Positions 54,881-64,000 of a DNA stretch of 64,000 nt are shown one piece after another (the stretch's first letter is position 1; the number at the start of each line of letters is the position of its first letter). The position numbers and the translations under genes are program-made. The notes below the pieces were generated by a model that ran no database searches, was not told where the DNA came from, and worked only from the letters and a program-made list of their open reading frames with translations. Source of the stretch: Xylocopa sonorina (lineage: Eukaryota > Arthropoda > Insecta > Hymenoptera > Apidae); assembly GCF_050948175.1 (NCBI RefSeq), contig NC_135206.1, forward strand, positions 1,503,170 to 1,567,169, written 5' to 3'.

Positions 54881-57483
54881 TATACATAGAACAAAGCTAT
54901 TTTGCTCTTAAAGTAATCGTTTAGAATTACTAAGTAATAGAATATACAAAAGTGTTAGAACATTAGTGTTACATTAAAATGACATTAAAATGACATTAAA
55001 ATGAAAGATAATAATTCTATTTTTATTATTGTATCATAAAATGTTACTGTTAGGAATAAATTTATTTTGTATTTTCAGTCTTCGATAAATGATTTATATT
55101 CTTATAAAATAGGCAATATAGTAATTAAACTATTTCTATTTATACATAACATTAAATACAGGGAATGTATAGTGCTTGAATATATATATTAACCAGATTT
55201 ATACTTGGTAACCATATTCACACTTGGTATATTATTTATACTTATTTTATTATTTTGGTATATTATTTATACTTATTTTATTATTTTGGTATATTATTTA
55301 TATTTATTTTATTATGTAAACTAAGAAATAACTGAAACATAAAAAGTTATTTGAAAACTAAGAATGCGTTAAAAACAATGAGCTACAGAAGGAATAAGGT
55401 AATGGCCTAGTAATTATACTTTTAAAGTTATGGTTACAATTATTAAAACTGTTTATAATTTAAAATAAGATAGAGTCTTTTTCAGTCATAATATATATTA
55501 CCTATCATTTTCTTAAAAAGAAGTATTAAAATTTGTGTATATCACCATGATATGTTGGTTGAGTGATTAAACAGAATAAAATTATATTTCTAAAGAATTC
55601 TAATGGAAATAGTTGATAAAAATAATGAACAGTTTTAAAATATTTGAAAATGGATATGAAATTAATATAAAAAATGTAAAGGCTCACTAAATAATCTAAA
55701 ATATAATGTTGTATTGCCATAAGGCAGGGTTTCCTTCATTCTTCTGGAAATATTCAATTCAATTCAATTCTGGAAACTTTTTCACATAGTTTCTATTCTT
55801 CCAAATCATTTCCAGTTTGTCTATTTCTTTGCCTTCCTTGTTCTTCTCTAATCTATGAATCTATCTTTCTAGCTCTTTCCTTCCTGTATTAATATAAATT
55901 GAATACATTTTCCATTCTGTTTGCAAAGAATTAGAATAGATTTACAATCCATTAATTGATTTCTTATCATCTTATCATTTGAACTGTTCGCAATTTTACA
56001 ATTACTTTTTAATCTTTATTATGTTCCTCTCTCTGCAGTGTTTTCTTATAGTTTTTTAAATGATTGGCAATGTGAAAAGTCAGCAGAGATAATTGTTTTA
56101 TTTTTTGAGTTTCACGTATAGTTTTTTATAATTTAATATTGACAAATATTATTGATAGTGTCCAATCTTTAAGTCGGGTCTAATACCTTATATGACTAGG
56201 CATGTATGGTATAAATATTGACTTCACTGAAACAATTTGAAAAATTGAAGAATAACTAGTAACTTAACATGCTTCATATGTTTGTAAATAAATGGAGGTT
56301 GCATGGTTCAAATCAACACAATTTGTACAAAGGCAGAAATTACACTCGATAGTAGATACTGCACTATCCTCTATTTTTCTAAATTCGTGTTAACAAAATT
56401 CGATTGAAGCATTTCACAGTTTAACCTAATATTGTTTGTACCTTTTTAAAGAAAATATAAAGATATGTCAATTCATGAAAAAAAACAGTTATGTTAGAAG
56501 AGCCAAGATGATTTTAGTTTTCTATTAAATAGAGACTTTTTGTATTGTAATTTTTTTGTATGTAATTTGTGATTTATGATTATTAACTAACTCTTTGTTT
56601 GGTAAAAATATTTTTATCAGTTTATCGAAAATGCATGCAAATGAAAAATTGAAATGACTGTTGAGTATCTAACATTTAAAGATAAAGGATTAAAATATTT
56701 ACATTTGTTTGAAATTTTAAAAAAATATTACATGGTATATATATAATGCTTAAATTTAAATCATAACATGAATCGATGTTTGTACTGGATATTTCAAAAC
56801 CTGACTCATCTACTATTAAATAGTGTTTTATGTTTCATAAATTGTTTTTTAATTTTTCCATATGTGTGTATTTATTTATAATGAAATATCGTTATTATTG
56901 CCTTAAAATTTTTTGGCTATAGCGCTCTTTTATGCATTTAATATTTTTATGCTTTGCTTTCAAGGCGTCATCTGATAACTTTCCCACAAGTATTATTGCA
57001 TTTGATATATATAACATCTGTTGCACGAAATAATAATTTTTGCAAGGTTACCAATTTGTTGTATCTCAATTGTATAACAATGAATATAACAATCTTATTT
57101 CAAATTTTGTTAAACTCTATTATATTAATTTTGTGTTCACGTTAAACAACTTCTTAAATGATAGCCAAACTAAATATCAGTTTATCGTACTTTAAGCAAA
57201 TCCTACTTTAAGTACATTAATTAATAGTCACATTTTTTTACTTGCTTCTACATTCTTTTTGTTAAAGATTTGTTTATTATGATTATCTTCCCTTACTTGT
57301 CATGTTTTAAAGGGCATGCCACTTGTAATATATTGTCAATTCTTAAAGCATTCAATCAGAGGTAGATAGACGACAATTGAAATTTATACTGTTGGATTCA
57401 GCGTAAATGGAATTATAATTACTGAATCTCGGTTTATAAATGATTATTTAGAATAAAGAATACCTTGCGGAGGGTTGTTCTAT
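54881..57483. other. AT-rich DNA, no gene
   Basis: No gene recognised. Small tandem structures: ACATTAAAATG repeated three times near 54974-55006 and a TTCAA run at 55752-55769. The 63-codon frame at 56954-57145 is low-complexity. Confidence 0.4.
55226..55315. repeat. Tandem repeat, 31 bp x 3
   Basis: GGTATATTATTTATACTTAT followed by TTTATTATTTT, repeated with a period of 31 bp at 55226, 55257 and 55288. The third unit has one change and trails off. Confidence 0.85.
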
Positions 57484-57560
57484 TAACATGTTCCCAGCTA
57501 AACCGTTTTTTTGAGGACTTTCCATTCAGGCCACGTAGGGTGTCTGTGCCACATGCTTTA
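57484..57560 (+). mobile_element. Solitary remnant of a piggyBac C-type terminus
   Basis: TTAACATGTTCCCAGC, then about 20 bp later GGACTTTCCATTCAGGCCAC. The latter nearly matches GGACTTTCCGTTCAGGCCAC in the subterminal repeats of piggyBac C (59920-59945). No transposase or second end nearby. Confidence 0.55.
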
Positions 57561-58529
57561 CAGTTGTATTGTTTTGTTTCTGGCATATGTCTTATGATGA
57601 TTAAAATAGTGCTAAAATCATAACTATCAAGGAAAAAGTGTATAGTTTAAGATGCATAACATAACAAACCGATAAATTTATTTTTATAGGAATTAGTTCA
57701 ACTAATACGTGGCTGAACGTTGCTCTACCAAGCGAGTTGCATCCTTACATATAATTTTTTTGTATCATGCCTATGTTAGTTTAAAATAAAACATTTTAAT
57801 TGAAATCAAGTTTGTATAGAATTACAAAGGATGTTACAGTGAACTTTGTTAAAACATATAACCGTATCACCAGCTAACCAATTTAATATTTCAAGAAAAT
57901 CGATAAATGTTCAATTTTTAATTATTCAAAAGACTTATTTTCAACATTATTTTAATATTATTAAATTAATAGTAATAGTTAGAAGCATTACAAATTCAAT
58001 TGCCCAATTTTTCTGCATGAAAAGAAACACTTTTCTATCTTTCTTAAAATTGCTTTCTGAAATATTAGTTTTTGTAATTTGCTATTCCAACAAAAATGAT
58101 ACAATAAATTTCTCTAATACGCGTTTATATGTATATTAAATTAAATACATACTTTATATTACTCATAAAGCGTATGAAAATATAATTTTATTAAAATGAA
58201 AAACAGTTGGAAAATTTTAACATAATAGTTCGAAGTTTATCTTTTACGCTAACTGAAATAAATAACCAGCAATATTTGTTCTGAAAACAATCGTTCTGTA
58301 AATTCTCAACTTGTGATATTAACACGTCGCAGCATATTATAAAAAAAAGAGAATAACGGTTGAAAGGAAAATTTATAAATGTAAAATAGTTAATAATTTT
58401 CTATCGTTTCTGTTACACTATTTTTCTATGCTTTTCTATGTCCCGTTATAATGCATAATATATGCGCATGCGGAGATATAATTTTATTAAAAAAATCATT
58501 GGGAAATGTGGGCATAATTGTTCAAAGTT
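57561..58529. other. AT-rich DNA, no gene
   Basis: The 97-codon plus-strand frame at 57846-58139 has coding-like length, but its composition is that of AT-rich noncoding DNA. Nothing else is recognised before the LTR. Confidence 0.35.
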
Positions 58530-58901
58530 TTTGGGAAACCTACGTGGGTGAGGTAAAATGTTGCTCGTTCGGAATAACGAAACAAAATAATTTATTTTAA
58601 CAAATAATATATAACAGATTTTCTCGCTCAAGGTTTCGACGCTATGCTGCTCAGATGGTAACTACTAACTAACTAACTCCTGAGGGCTCCTTTCCCTCAC
58701 ATTATATCTGCTTTCGCCCCCTCATTTTGGTGTCGAAAAGGAGGGGGCACGTTCGCAGGAAACGTCCTTAACCCTCGAAGACGAAAAGAAAATTTGGAGT
58801 CAAACGTATGTTTAATATTTCCAGTCTCTTCGCTTCGAGGGTCAAGTATTTTCTTCCGCCCTGCGCCACGGGGTGCAAAGGCGGCTACGGTGGTCGCCAC
58901 A
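58530..58901 (-). repeat. 3' LTR of the interrupted retrotransposon
   Basis: About 372 bp, starting TGTGGCGACCACC (minus strand). The right boundary is set by the polypurine tract. The 58530 end is set by where similarity to the solo LTR at 27522-27893 stops (GGTTTCCCAA). The usual terminal CA is not seen at that end. Confidence 0.75.
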
Positions 58902-59358
58902 TCACCCCCTTACTAGTGATAGCGCTAAGGGACAAAAGAAAAAAAGAAAGAAAAGAAATATAATATGTATATAAAAACAGCTTTACGACGTGTAAAAATA
59001 TGTGCGTACGAACCGTCGTGTCGCTTCACGTTACGCCTATATCGCCAAATGTCGTTAAAGGAAAGTTATCCTTTAAGTATCCCCTCCCTTTAAGTAATCC
59101 CCCTGTTAAAATGCGGAACAAAATAGAATTAAAATGAAATGAACGTCATACGAACACAAGAAATACTTCAATTCCTGATATACATGTTACAATAAGCATT
59201 AAAAAAGAGTAAAGTTATAAGTCGACTTGTAGTTGCTCGGGAAATCTGACGCGTCTATCGGATCGCGTCTTACAGTCGGTTGTGGTAGTCGTATCCTGGT
59301 TCTGTCGCGTCGCCGGTGCGTTACTGCGTTCGTCATTGTTCCGTGCATCACTGTCATG

Positions 59359-59883
59359 TCACTGTTCGGCATGTGGGTAATCCCCATCGTCAGCCATTAT
59401 GATGGCGGGTTTCAAACGGTCAACGGAAACCTTAACTTCTTTACCCTTGATCTCAAGGATGAAAGTTTTGTCGCCACGTTGCAATACTTTGAAGGGCCCA
59501 TCGTAAGAAGGCTGTAAATAACCTTTGACTGCGTCGTGGCAGAGAAAAACATATGGCGACGAGGCGAGGCCCTTAAATATAAAGGTTTTTCTCGTCCCGT
59601 GACGAGTAATAGCAGAAGGCCTCAATCTTTCAAAGTATCCTCGTAATTTGTGTACAAATTCCGAGGATCCTTCATTTCTATTGTTTGCAAAAAGCTCGCT
59701 AGGCAGTCGCAGGCCGTTGCCATATAACATCTCTACCCAAGTAAAATCTCTACCCAGTCTTCGGTCTCGTGGCATTTTATTGCAGCCTTCAACTGACGAT
59801 GGAAACGCTCCACCATGCCGTTTGCTTGTGGGTGGTAAGCTGTTGTCCGTAAATGTGTAGCACCAATTGAACGTGCTAGTTCT
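59359..59883 (-). pseudogene. Integrase C-terminal part of the LTR element
   Basis: Minus strand from 59883: THLRTTAYHPQANGMVERFH carries the third catalytic residue (Glu of the DDE) of retroviral-type integrases. Then, after a frame change near 59775, come LYGNGLRLPSELF and the SH3-like YDGPFKVLQRGDKTFILEIK and VSVDRLKPA. The frame closes after PHAEQ. In the full element this enzyme joins element DNA to the host chromosome. The coding sequence is split from its N-terminal part by piggyBac C, exactly at TTAA. Confidence 0.82.
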
Positions 59884-59890
59884 TTAACAC

Positions 59891-60012
59891 GTTCAGGCCA
59901 CGTCAGCCATCGGTGGCTGACACTGGACTTTCCGTTCAGGCCACGTCAGCCATCGGTGGCTGACACTGGACTTTCCGTTCAGGCCGCGTCAACCATCGAT
60001 GGCTGACAGCGT
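59891..60012. repeat. 43-bp subterminal repeats of piggyBac C, 2.8 units
   Basis: The unit starts GTTCAGGCCACG and contains the perfect palindrome GTCAGCCATCGGTGGCTGAC. Starts are at 59891, 59934 and 59977. The third unit is shortened and slightly changed (CCGCGTCAACCATCGATGGC). Such repeats near piggyBac ends are likely transposase-binding sites. Confidence 0.9.
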
Positions 60013-60100
60013 GTAACATGAGAACTCTAAAATTTTACACTATTTTACGGAATTACAGAAATTATATTTAAAATTTACTTAATTTGGTATCATTTCAGGA

Positions 60101-61740
60101 TTAATGGGATTCATTGTAACATGGCAAACATAAAAATGGTTTTCCTTTACAAGTATTACAAAATGTTACAACACGCTTGGTCTTTCTCCTTGCCATCACT
60201 CTACCATCTTTTCTTACATTTTTGTCATAACACAATTTACAGTACTTTCGAACTTCAGAGACTTTTCCCGATTTTCTTTCGAGTTTGTATTTTTTTCTGG
60301 ATCTTCTTGCAATTCTGCTCGGTAGAATGTTTTCTTTGTCACAACTTGTAAGATGGACTGCTAATTGTTTCCGAAATTCGGTAATGTTAATTTTCTGCTT
60401 CGTAATATTTTTATATAGAAAGTAACTATTTACAACCGTAGTATTTAATAACAATTCGAAAGCTAGTTTTCTATACCATTTTAGGGACTTGCGTAATGGA
60501 TTGTTGTAGGCGTTCATTTGGTCGGATAAGTCGACAGCTGACTTTTGTCTGTTGTAATCTACTATAATTTGTGGCTTGATCTGGCGTCCTGATAGGCATT
60601 CAGCATTCACCATTTCTGACGAGTGCTTTGTCGATAGAACTAGGATGTCCTTCTTATCTTTCCACTTCAAAATGGTTATCCCGTGGTTATTTTGCTTTGC
60701 TATAATTTGTCCTCGTTTTAATTTTGTTGAAAGCACTTGGTGCGAATTTCCTCTTCGATTTGTACGTAACGTTCCCACTAAATGGGTGTTTTTACTAATT
60801 AATTTTTCGGCTAATTCTAAACTTGTATACCAGTTGTCCGTATACAGCGTGTATACAATCTTCGCAAAGAGACATTACAATATTAGTGGGCGTAATTTTT
60901 TCTTTCTCTAAGGTTTTCCCTGTGTATACGCGGAAAGCATAGGTGTATCCCGATCCACAGTACAACTTAAAAATTTTAATTCCATATTTGTGGCGCTTTT
61001 GTTTTAAATATTGCCTAAATACAATGCGGCCACGAAATGGAATCAAGGACTTGTCAATACATATATCCTCGGTCGGATTATAATATTTTTTGTAATTGGT
61101 CTCCAAAATGTCTATAATTGGTTGTATTTTATATAAAGGCCTAATACCTTATATTATATAAGGTTTTGGGCTCTTGGGCTCTTGGGACCGCTCTTGGGAA
61201 CGTTTGCAAATAGGCAGGATCATTAGACCAATAATGGTGTATGGCCGGCAATTTTACTAATCCCATCCATAGGACGAGTCCAAATAATCTCTTTATTTCA
61301 GACTTACTTGTTTCTGTCCACTTTGCCAAGCGCTGCGTGTATCCAGCTTCTATTTTTTGTGCTGCATATAAGTTGGTTTGTTCGGCAATTTCCTCCATGA
61401 GTTCATCCGGCACAAATAATTGATAGCTGGTTTGTACGGCTATGTCTGATCCTATAAGCTCCCTTATAAACCCCGAAGGATGTGTAAATGACACAATCTT
61501 TGGCTGATTTCCCCTCGGGTCATGCCATTCTTCAACAATCTCCTCCTCCTCTTCGTCAGAGGATAAAAATACATCCAGTCTAAGCCGTTTTCTAGCAAAA
61601 ATAATTTCACTGCTGCTGTCGCTTTCACACTCTCGGACTGACATTTTGACGCTGAGGGCTAAAGAAAATTTTTGTCTGCACGGAGCTAAGAACTGTAATG
61701 AACTGATTTGTCGCAAAGGCAACACCAGCCACAAATCCAT
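60101..61740 (-). pseudogene. piggyBac-type transposase C, frameshifted
   Basis: Three minus-strand blocks. 61740-61141 has the acidic N-terminus. The natural start is probably MSVRECESDSSSE at about 61644, since upstream codons lie in the 71-bp repeat. It then has the PSGFIRELIG and LFGLVLWMGLVKLPAIHHYW blocks. 61106-60795 carries the first Asp in CIDKSLIPFRGRIVFRQY, with YGIKIFKLYCGSGYTY. Around 60830 the second Asp lies in YTDNWYTS in a shifted frame. 60778-60101 has the third Asp in VDLSDQMNAY, WYRKLAFELL and the Cys-rich end (YCKLCY, TFCNTCKGKPFLCLPCY). Breaks: a deletion with a GGGCTCTT duplication near 61140-61190 and a shift near 60840. Confidence 0.9.
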
Positions 61741-61881
61741 TTCAAAGAAATCTTATCTGAGCGGGCCAAGCGGTAAAGAACGCAAAACAGATTTGGCGCG
61801 TAACGTGTTCTTTCAAAGAAATCTTATCTGAGCGGGCCAAACGGTAAAGAAAACAAAACAGACTTGGCGCGTAACGTGTTG
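61741..61881. repeat. 71-bp tandem duplication in piggyBac C
   Basis: Two units starting TTCAAAGAAATCTTATCTGA at 61741 and 61812, each ending GGCGCGTAACGTGTT, which resembles the inside of the element terminus (CGTGTTAA). The units differ at only a few positions, so the duplication is younger than most features here. Confidence 0.88.
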
Positions 61882-61913
61882 AACCAATACCCATAGGTAT
61901 CACGATTCAAACG

Positions 61914-62029
61914 TTAACTATCTTTTATTGCGATCGGAAACACCGGCCTTACAATACCAGCGCGTAAAAGCGGCGCGCGTGGCCTGAACGGGAATGCTTT
62001 AGAAAAACGCGTGGCGCTCAACGTGTTAA
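61914..62029. other. 5' non-coding end of piggyBac C
   Basis: Holds the right-hand terminus. CGCGCGTGGCCTGAACGGGA at 61976-61995 is an inverted copy of the left subterminal CCGTTCAGGCCACG, and CGTGGCGCTCAACGTGTTAA is the end itself. Confidence 0.8.
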
Positions 62030-62690
62030 ATAGACAAGATTCGAATTGGTGTCCCTGGTCAGTGGTTATTCTCAAGAGAACGACAAATCGAAAAATCCAA
62101 GTATTAATCAGTCCGGTAGCAACAAGCTGCGCATCGATGTCAGTAATGTGCATGACTTCCGGCCAGCGAGAGAAGTGGTCAACACACGTCGGGTAGTACT
62201 TATAGCCCTTGGAAGATGGTAAAGGCCCTACGATATCGACGTGTACTTGGTCAAATCGACCAGAATTTTTAAAGTCGACCGTAGGGGTTGTTACGTGCCT
62301 GGTGACCTTCGCTCGCTGGCACGGTATACAATGCTTCGTCCATGTTCTGCAGTCTTTGTTTATAGACAGCCAAACGTAGCGATCGGCTACAAGCCGTTGG
62401 CTTGCGCATACTCCCGGATCGGCGAGACCATGAAGGACTCCGAAAACAACCCATCGCAAAGGTGCAGGTACATGTGGCCTAATAAACACGTTGGACGTGT
62501 CACAATATAATGAAGCATTAAAAACGGGAAAATGAATTTTCTTTAAATCCAATGAATAAGGATTGGAAAGTAAGATGTCCTTCAGTTCCTGATTCTGTTC
62601 CTGAACTTGCTCGAGAGTTTTGTAATCAGAGGCTGAAGTTACTGTTTCGATACGCGACAACACGTCTGCTACGTTAATATCTGTACCTTT
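62030..62690 (-). pseudogene. RNase H end and integrase N-terminal part of the LTR element
   Basis: Minus strand from 62690: KGTDINVADVLSRIETV is the terminal RNase H signature of LTR-element pol. Then comes the integrase HHCC zinc region (the VLHGLADPGVCASQRLVADR block with WTKHCIPCQRAK; the His positions are partly lost) and the core with FDQVHVDIVGPLPSSKGYKY (first Asp of the DDE), RWPEVMHITD and RITTDQGHQFES (second Asp). The frame is open from 62663 until the piggyBac C join at 62029. The rest of the integrase is at 59883-59359. Confidence 0.85.
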
Positions 62691-64000
62691 AACACGTTCG
62701 TCGCCGCGTCACCTAGATCTGGGAGACGTTCTTCTTATTTAAGTTAATACGACTTTCAGGTGGATTTTTAAAACGAATTTAATGGAATCAGTATTGAAAT
62801 ATAAATATAGGATATACAACATAAAAATACTGAAAATATACACATTATACTATACTTTTTACTAATTTATATTTAAGATAACATATTGCATTATACTATG
62901 TCGTATGGTGTGCGTTGAAACATTGTAAACACATTTGTGGTGAATTTGGGCAATTGGAACAGTAGGTCGTAGATTTTTTTACATTTTTTTTGCTTGTCGT
63001 TCAGCAGTTTGCCTCCTTTTGCGGTAACATAGGGCGCACATCCTTCTTACAGGCTTGCCCTGCTGATTCGTACGAATCTCCAGCTTATGGGACACGTTTC
63101 TTGTTTTAATCCCATTATCATCAAGCGTAGAATTTTCAAGCAGCTCTCGAAATTTTCTTATTTCAATTTTTTTATTTTTGACTCTTTGGTATACGATGTG
63201 AGCATTTACTACAATTTTTCCCAAAAGCAAATGTAGTGCTTAACTTGCGATACCACTTGATACTTTTCCGTGTCGTTGTGGCATATGACACCATCTGGTC
63301 GCTCCTGTCGATGCCACTTTTCTCATTGTTATAAGCAAGTACCGCCAAACGTTTCGGTTTAGGAGGACGTCTGCGATGAGTAGAATCCGTAGTTGATGTC
63401 ATGATAGGTGGATGTTTTGTTGATAACATCCTAACATCGCGAAAATTCCTCCACTTTAGCACCACAATACCGTTGTCGTCTTCTCTTGATACCATATCAC
63501 CTCTCTTCAGTGGGTACGACATTACAAAACGTGGCATATATTTTTGGTTGTGCTGCACAGTCCCAGCGACATGCATCTTGAATTGTAAAAATTTTAGTGC
63601 TAATTCATAACTAGTATAAAAGTTGTCAACAAACGAAGTTCGTCCCTCATTTATCAATTCATCTGCTAGTTCAATGCAGACGTTTTCTGCTAGACCAACT
63701 TGCCTTCTTTCGCTGGTATCTCGTCCAGAATATACTTTCGCTGACCATGTATATCCTTCGGATTTCATTGGGATATATTGCCTGAATATGAGTCATCCCC
63801 TCCAAGGAACCATTGTTTCGTCTATTACAATATCTTCACCCGATGAAAAGACTTTTTGGTAATTTTCTTTCAATAGGTTTAGGAGTGACAAAACTTTTCC
63901 AAGTCCGCTACCCTCTTCTACCGCTTCGTTATTTACAAAATGCAAGTTTGCTAACAGTAACTCAAAACGATTACGGTACGTCTTGCTGCGCGGAAATGGG
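62689..64000 (-). mobile_element. piggyBac element D, one end in window
   Basis: TTAA at 62689-62692 is followed by a TIR reading inward CACGTTCGTCGCCGCGTCAC, related to but distinct from that of element C. It is inserted at a TTAA of the same LTR element, about 660 bp from element C. The minus-strand transposase extends beyond the window edge. The far end is not visible. Confidence 0.88.
62979..64000 (-). pseudogene. piggyBac-type transposase D, nearly open
   Basis: Minus-strand frame runs in from the window edge: FELLLANLHFVNNEAVEEGS, then DIVIDETMVPWRG (first Asp), TGA at about 63800 where Arg is expected, then FRQYIPMKSEGYTWSAKV. The 63768-63172 block holds TSFVDNFYTSYELA (second Asp), MVSREDDNGIVVLKWRN and GIDRSDQMVSYATT (third Asp), and KSIKWYRKLS. 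A frameshift near 63230 leads to GKIVVNAHIVYQRVKNKK (63230-62979) and the MCALCYRKRR tail. Visible lesions are one CGA-to-TGA stop and one frameshift, so this is the best preserved piggyBac in the window. All three catalytic Asp codons are intact. Later Cys residues of the zinc tail lie past 62979 in another frame (TYCSNCPNSPQMCLQC-like). Confidence 0.9.

Larger units (their letters stand above)
59884..62029 (-). mobile_element. piggyBac element C, nested in LTR element
   Basis: Bounded by TTAA at 59884-59887 and 62026-62029. The ends read inward TTAACACGTTCAGGCCACG and TTAACACGTTGAGCGCCACG. The left end has palindromic 43-bp repeats and the right side has a 71-bp duplication. The transposase is on the minus strand (60101-61740). 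Removing the element restores the integrase frame across a single TTAA, showing a clean insertion. Total 2.15 kb. Confidence 0.92.
58530..62692 (-). mobile_element. LTR retrotransposon (gypsy-like), interrupted by two piggyBacs
   Basis: The minus-strand element ends with an LTR (58901-58530) beginning TGTGGCGACC just after a polypurine tract (AAGGGGGTGA, minus strand at 58911-58902). Upstream are the integrase C-terminus (59359-59883), then, beyond piggyBac C, the integrase core and RNase H end (62033-62690). The pol gene continues past the second piggyBac, out of the window. The other LTR is not in view. The region 58902-59358 between pol and LTR holds no env-like frame. Confidence 0.82.

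Noticed and set aside
57846..58139. 97-codon plus-strand ORF
   Set aside because: Low-complexity composition (many Ile, Asn, Lys, Phe) expected from about 75% AT DNA. No conserved features.
59891..60012. CRISPR-like array
   Set aside because: The repeats are adjacent without unique spacers and lie inside a piggyBac terminus of a eukaryotic genome.
1..64000. tRNA, rRNA or snRNA genes
   Set aside because: No cloverleaf with A/B boxes, no conserved rRNA core and no snRNA-like sequence was noticed on either strand. A covariance-model search would be needed to exclude them.

Overview
The window is AT-rich, gene-poor, transposon-dense nuclear DNA from an insect. Three things point this way: piggyBac, mariner/Tc1, jockey, R1-like, R2-like and LTR elements; a short (TTAGG)n-type array, the arthropod telomere motif; and a fragment of a metazoan WD-repeat gene with intron boundaries. 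Composition and repeat content suggest a hymenopteran, perhaps a bee, but this is inference. No intact host gene is evident. The only unbroken, protein-like frame is a 153-codon orphan ORF (23308-23769, minus) with a TATA box about 450 bp upstream of its ATG. No RNA genes, CRISPR arrays or bacterial-type signals were seen.

Layout. 1-3136: the end of a TIR element, then a dead piggyBac (293-3136) that contains an internally deleted mariner (2479-3042). 3137-4720: an interstitial telomeric array joined to the poly(A) end of a probable non-LTR element, then a degenerate satellite with a period of about 176 bp. 4715-18660 and 30598-40475: the arms of a large, diverged inverted duplication around a spacer of about 12 kb. 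Each arm carries the same pseudogenised WD-repeat exon, most likely WDR37, and the same Tc1-like and jockey fragments. The arms differ by arm-specific insertions (9385-10585 and part of 10700-14890 on the left; 31090-31415, 36345-36800 and 38832-40012 on the right). 18660-30598: the spacer, with a 1.6-kb long-TIR element (20503-22107), the orphan ORF, a solo LTR (about 27522-27893) and a decayed jockey element (27960-30800). 40500-46930: piggyBac and CACTA/EnSpm-like transposase remnants and otherwise unassigned DNA. 46930-51790: a minus-strand mosaic in which R1-type reverse-transcriptase fragments flank R2-like, LTR-retrotransposon and piggyBac pieces. 52770-54880: a third copy of the arm Tc1-like element. 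58530-64000: a minus-strand LTR retrotransposon whose pol gene is split twice at TTAA by two different piggyBac elements.

These genes do not form a pathway. The window is best read as a stratigraphy of insertions. Four events can be ordered from the sequence alone: exon decay preceded the inverted duplication; the LTR element preceded both piggyBacs inside it; piggyBac A preceded its mariner; and a 322-bp insertion followed its host repeat, with the empty site still present at 20845-20850.
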